From positions 1 to 53,964 of the forward strand of contig CAVIJI010000012.1 in assembly GCA_963642885.1 (NCBI GenBank): a DNA stretch of 53,964 nt, read 5' to 3'. Of this stretch, positions 53,489-53,964 are shown in pieces. A model generated the notes under the pieces. The model did not search any database and was not told the origin of the DNA. It saw nothing but the letters and a program-made list of their open reading frames with translations. Numbering within the stretch: position 1 is the first letter of the stretch; every line of letters begins with the position of its first letter. Both the position numbers and the translations under genes were made by a program. Source of the stretch: UMGS1696 sp963642885. Lineage in GTDB: Bacteria > Bacillota > Clostridia > Oscillospirales > CAG-272.

Positions 53489-53964
53489 ATGAAGATACTC
53501 ACACAAATAATCGGAATCGCGGCAATGATATGCTCCGTGTCATCATTCCAGTTAAATAAGCACAAGCATATCATGACCGCACAGATCATAGCCACAGCCC
53601 TCTTCGGACTGCAATATTTTCTTCTCGGCGCATATACGGGACTCGCTCTCGACATTGCGGGTGTGCTCAGAGATATTGTCTTTTACAACAAAGACAAAAA
53701 ATGGGCATCGAGCAATTTATGGACAGTATTTTGGGCAATAGTAATGCTTGTTGTGGGAATATTCACCTACCAAAGCTGGGTGTCGATTCTGATGACAGCG
53801 GCAATGATGCTCAACACCGTATCGTTCTCGTTCACCAAGCCCAAGCTTGTAAGAACAACTATCCTTATCTCCTCTCCTCTTTTACTGCTGTATAATATCT
53901 TAACAGGTTCTCTCGGCGGAGTAATAAACGAGCTCTTCTGTATGATTTCATCTGTAGTAGGTAT
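53489..53964 (+). CDS. YgjV-like inner membrane protein, cut by window end
   Basis: The start is ATG 53489, 10 bases after the fucosidase stop, with AAGGAT upstream. About 158 residues are visible with no stop before the window edge. Helical segments run throughout. IGIAAMICSVSSFQLNKHK and ATALFGLQYFLLGAYTG resemble the YgjV family of membrane proteins, whose function is unknown. It is co-transcribed with the fucosidase. Confidence 0.8.
   Translation, partial: MKILTQIIGIAAMICSVSSFQLNKHKHIMTAQIIATALFGLQYFLLGAYTGLALDIAGVLRDIVFYNKDKKWASSNLWTVFWAIVMLVVGIFTYQSWVSILMTAAMMLNTVSFSFTKPKLVRTTILISSPLLLLYNILTGSLGGVINELFCMISSVVG

Noticed and set aside
1..53964. CRISPR arrays, insertion sequences, phage genes, rRNA and tRNA genes
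   Set aside because: No regularly spaced repeats, transposase or integrase motifs, or cloverleaf-like intergenic sequences seen; gaps are mostly under 310 bases and filled with promoters and terminators.

Overview
The window looks like a fragment of a low-to-mid GC Bacillota genome, most likely an uncultured gut member of class Clostridia (Oscillospirales-like). The basis is gene content, not a search: AGGAGG-type ribosome binding sites almost everywhere, clear TTGACA/TATAAT promoters, a DivIVA-like protein, BlaI/MarR/XRE regulators, an XpaC-family protein, a VTC polyphosphate polymerase with DUF4956, and several plant or host glycan hydrolases. A run of 10 N at 44660-44669 marks a draft or metagenome assembly. 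I see no phage, insertion sequence, CRISPR array, rRNA or tRNA gene.

Layout. 104-928 (-) is an unknown membrane protein. 1238-6209 (+) is a sugar operon: ribulokinase araB, trpS, a zinc alcohol dehydrogenase resembling sorbose-1-phosphate reductase, and a GH43 glycosidase; it ends in an unusual duplicated hairpin region at 6189-6379. Then come a peptide deformylase-like gene (-), a MATE exporter (+), and glnS and gltX (-). 12099-14289 (+) pairs a DivIVA-like coiled-coil protein with an XRE regulator. 14375-19409 (-) is a sodium-pumping biotin decarboxylase operon with two different carboxyltransferase subunits. 19689-24824 holds an amidohydrolase, a GH38-like protein, an XpaC-like protein and a sugar isomerase. 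24926-26133 (-) is a BlaI repressor followed by an unknown protein with a nuclease-like motif. rnhA and a DUF1294 gene (+), comEC (-), and a ROK regulator with manA (+) follow.

31829-36134 (-) is a MarR-controlled heterodimeric ABC exporter. 36400-41403 (-) runs in transcription order VTC polymerase, DUF4956 protein, response regulator, histidine kinase, rRNA methyltransferase. ychF, a GNAT acetyltransferase and a YesL-like membrane protein follow. 44805-53964 is a glycan locus around an AraC regulator. Leftward: araC, an HD protein, a GH43 enzyme and a solute-binding lipoprotein. Rightward: a second solute-binding lipoprotein, a GH4 glycosidase, a GH29 fucosidase and a YgjV-like membrane protein cut by the window edge.

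Together the genes describe a fermenter that takes up and degrades arabinose-, fucose- and galactose-containing glycans and recovers energy as a sodium gradient through decarboxylation. No single textbook-novel system stands out. The best leads are the two-carboxyltransferase pump operon, the autoregulated BlaI/nuclease-like pair, the DivIVA/XRE pair, the polyphosphate/two-component cluster and the hairpin repeat element.
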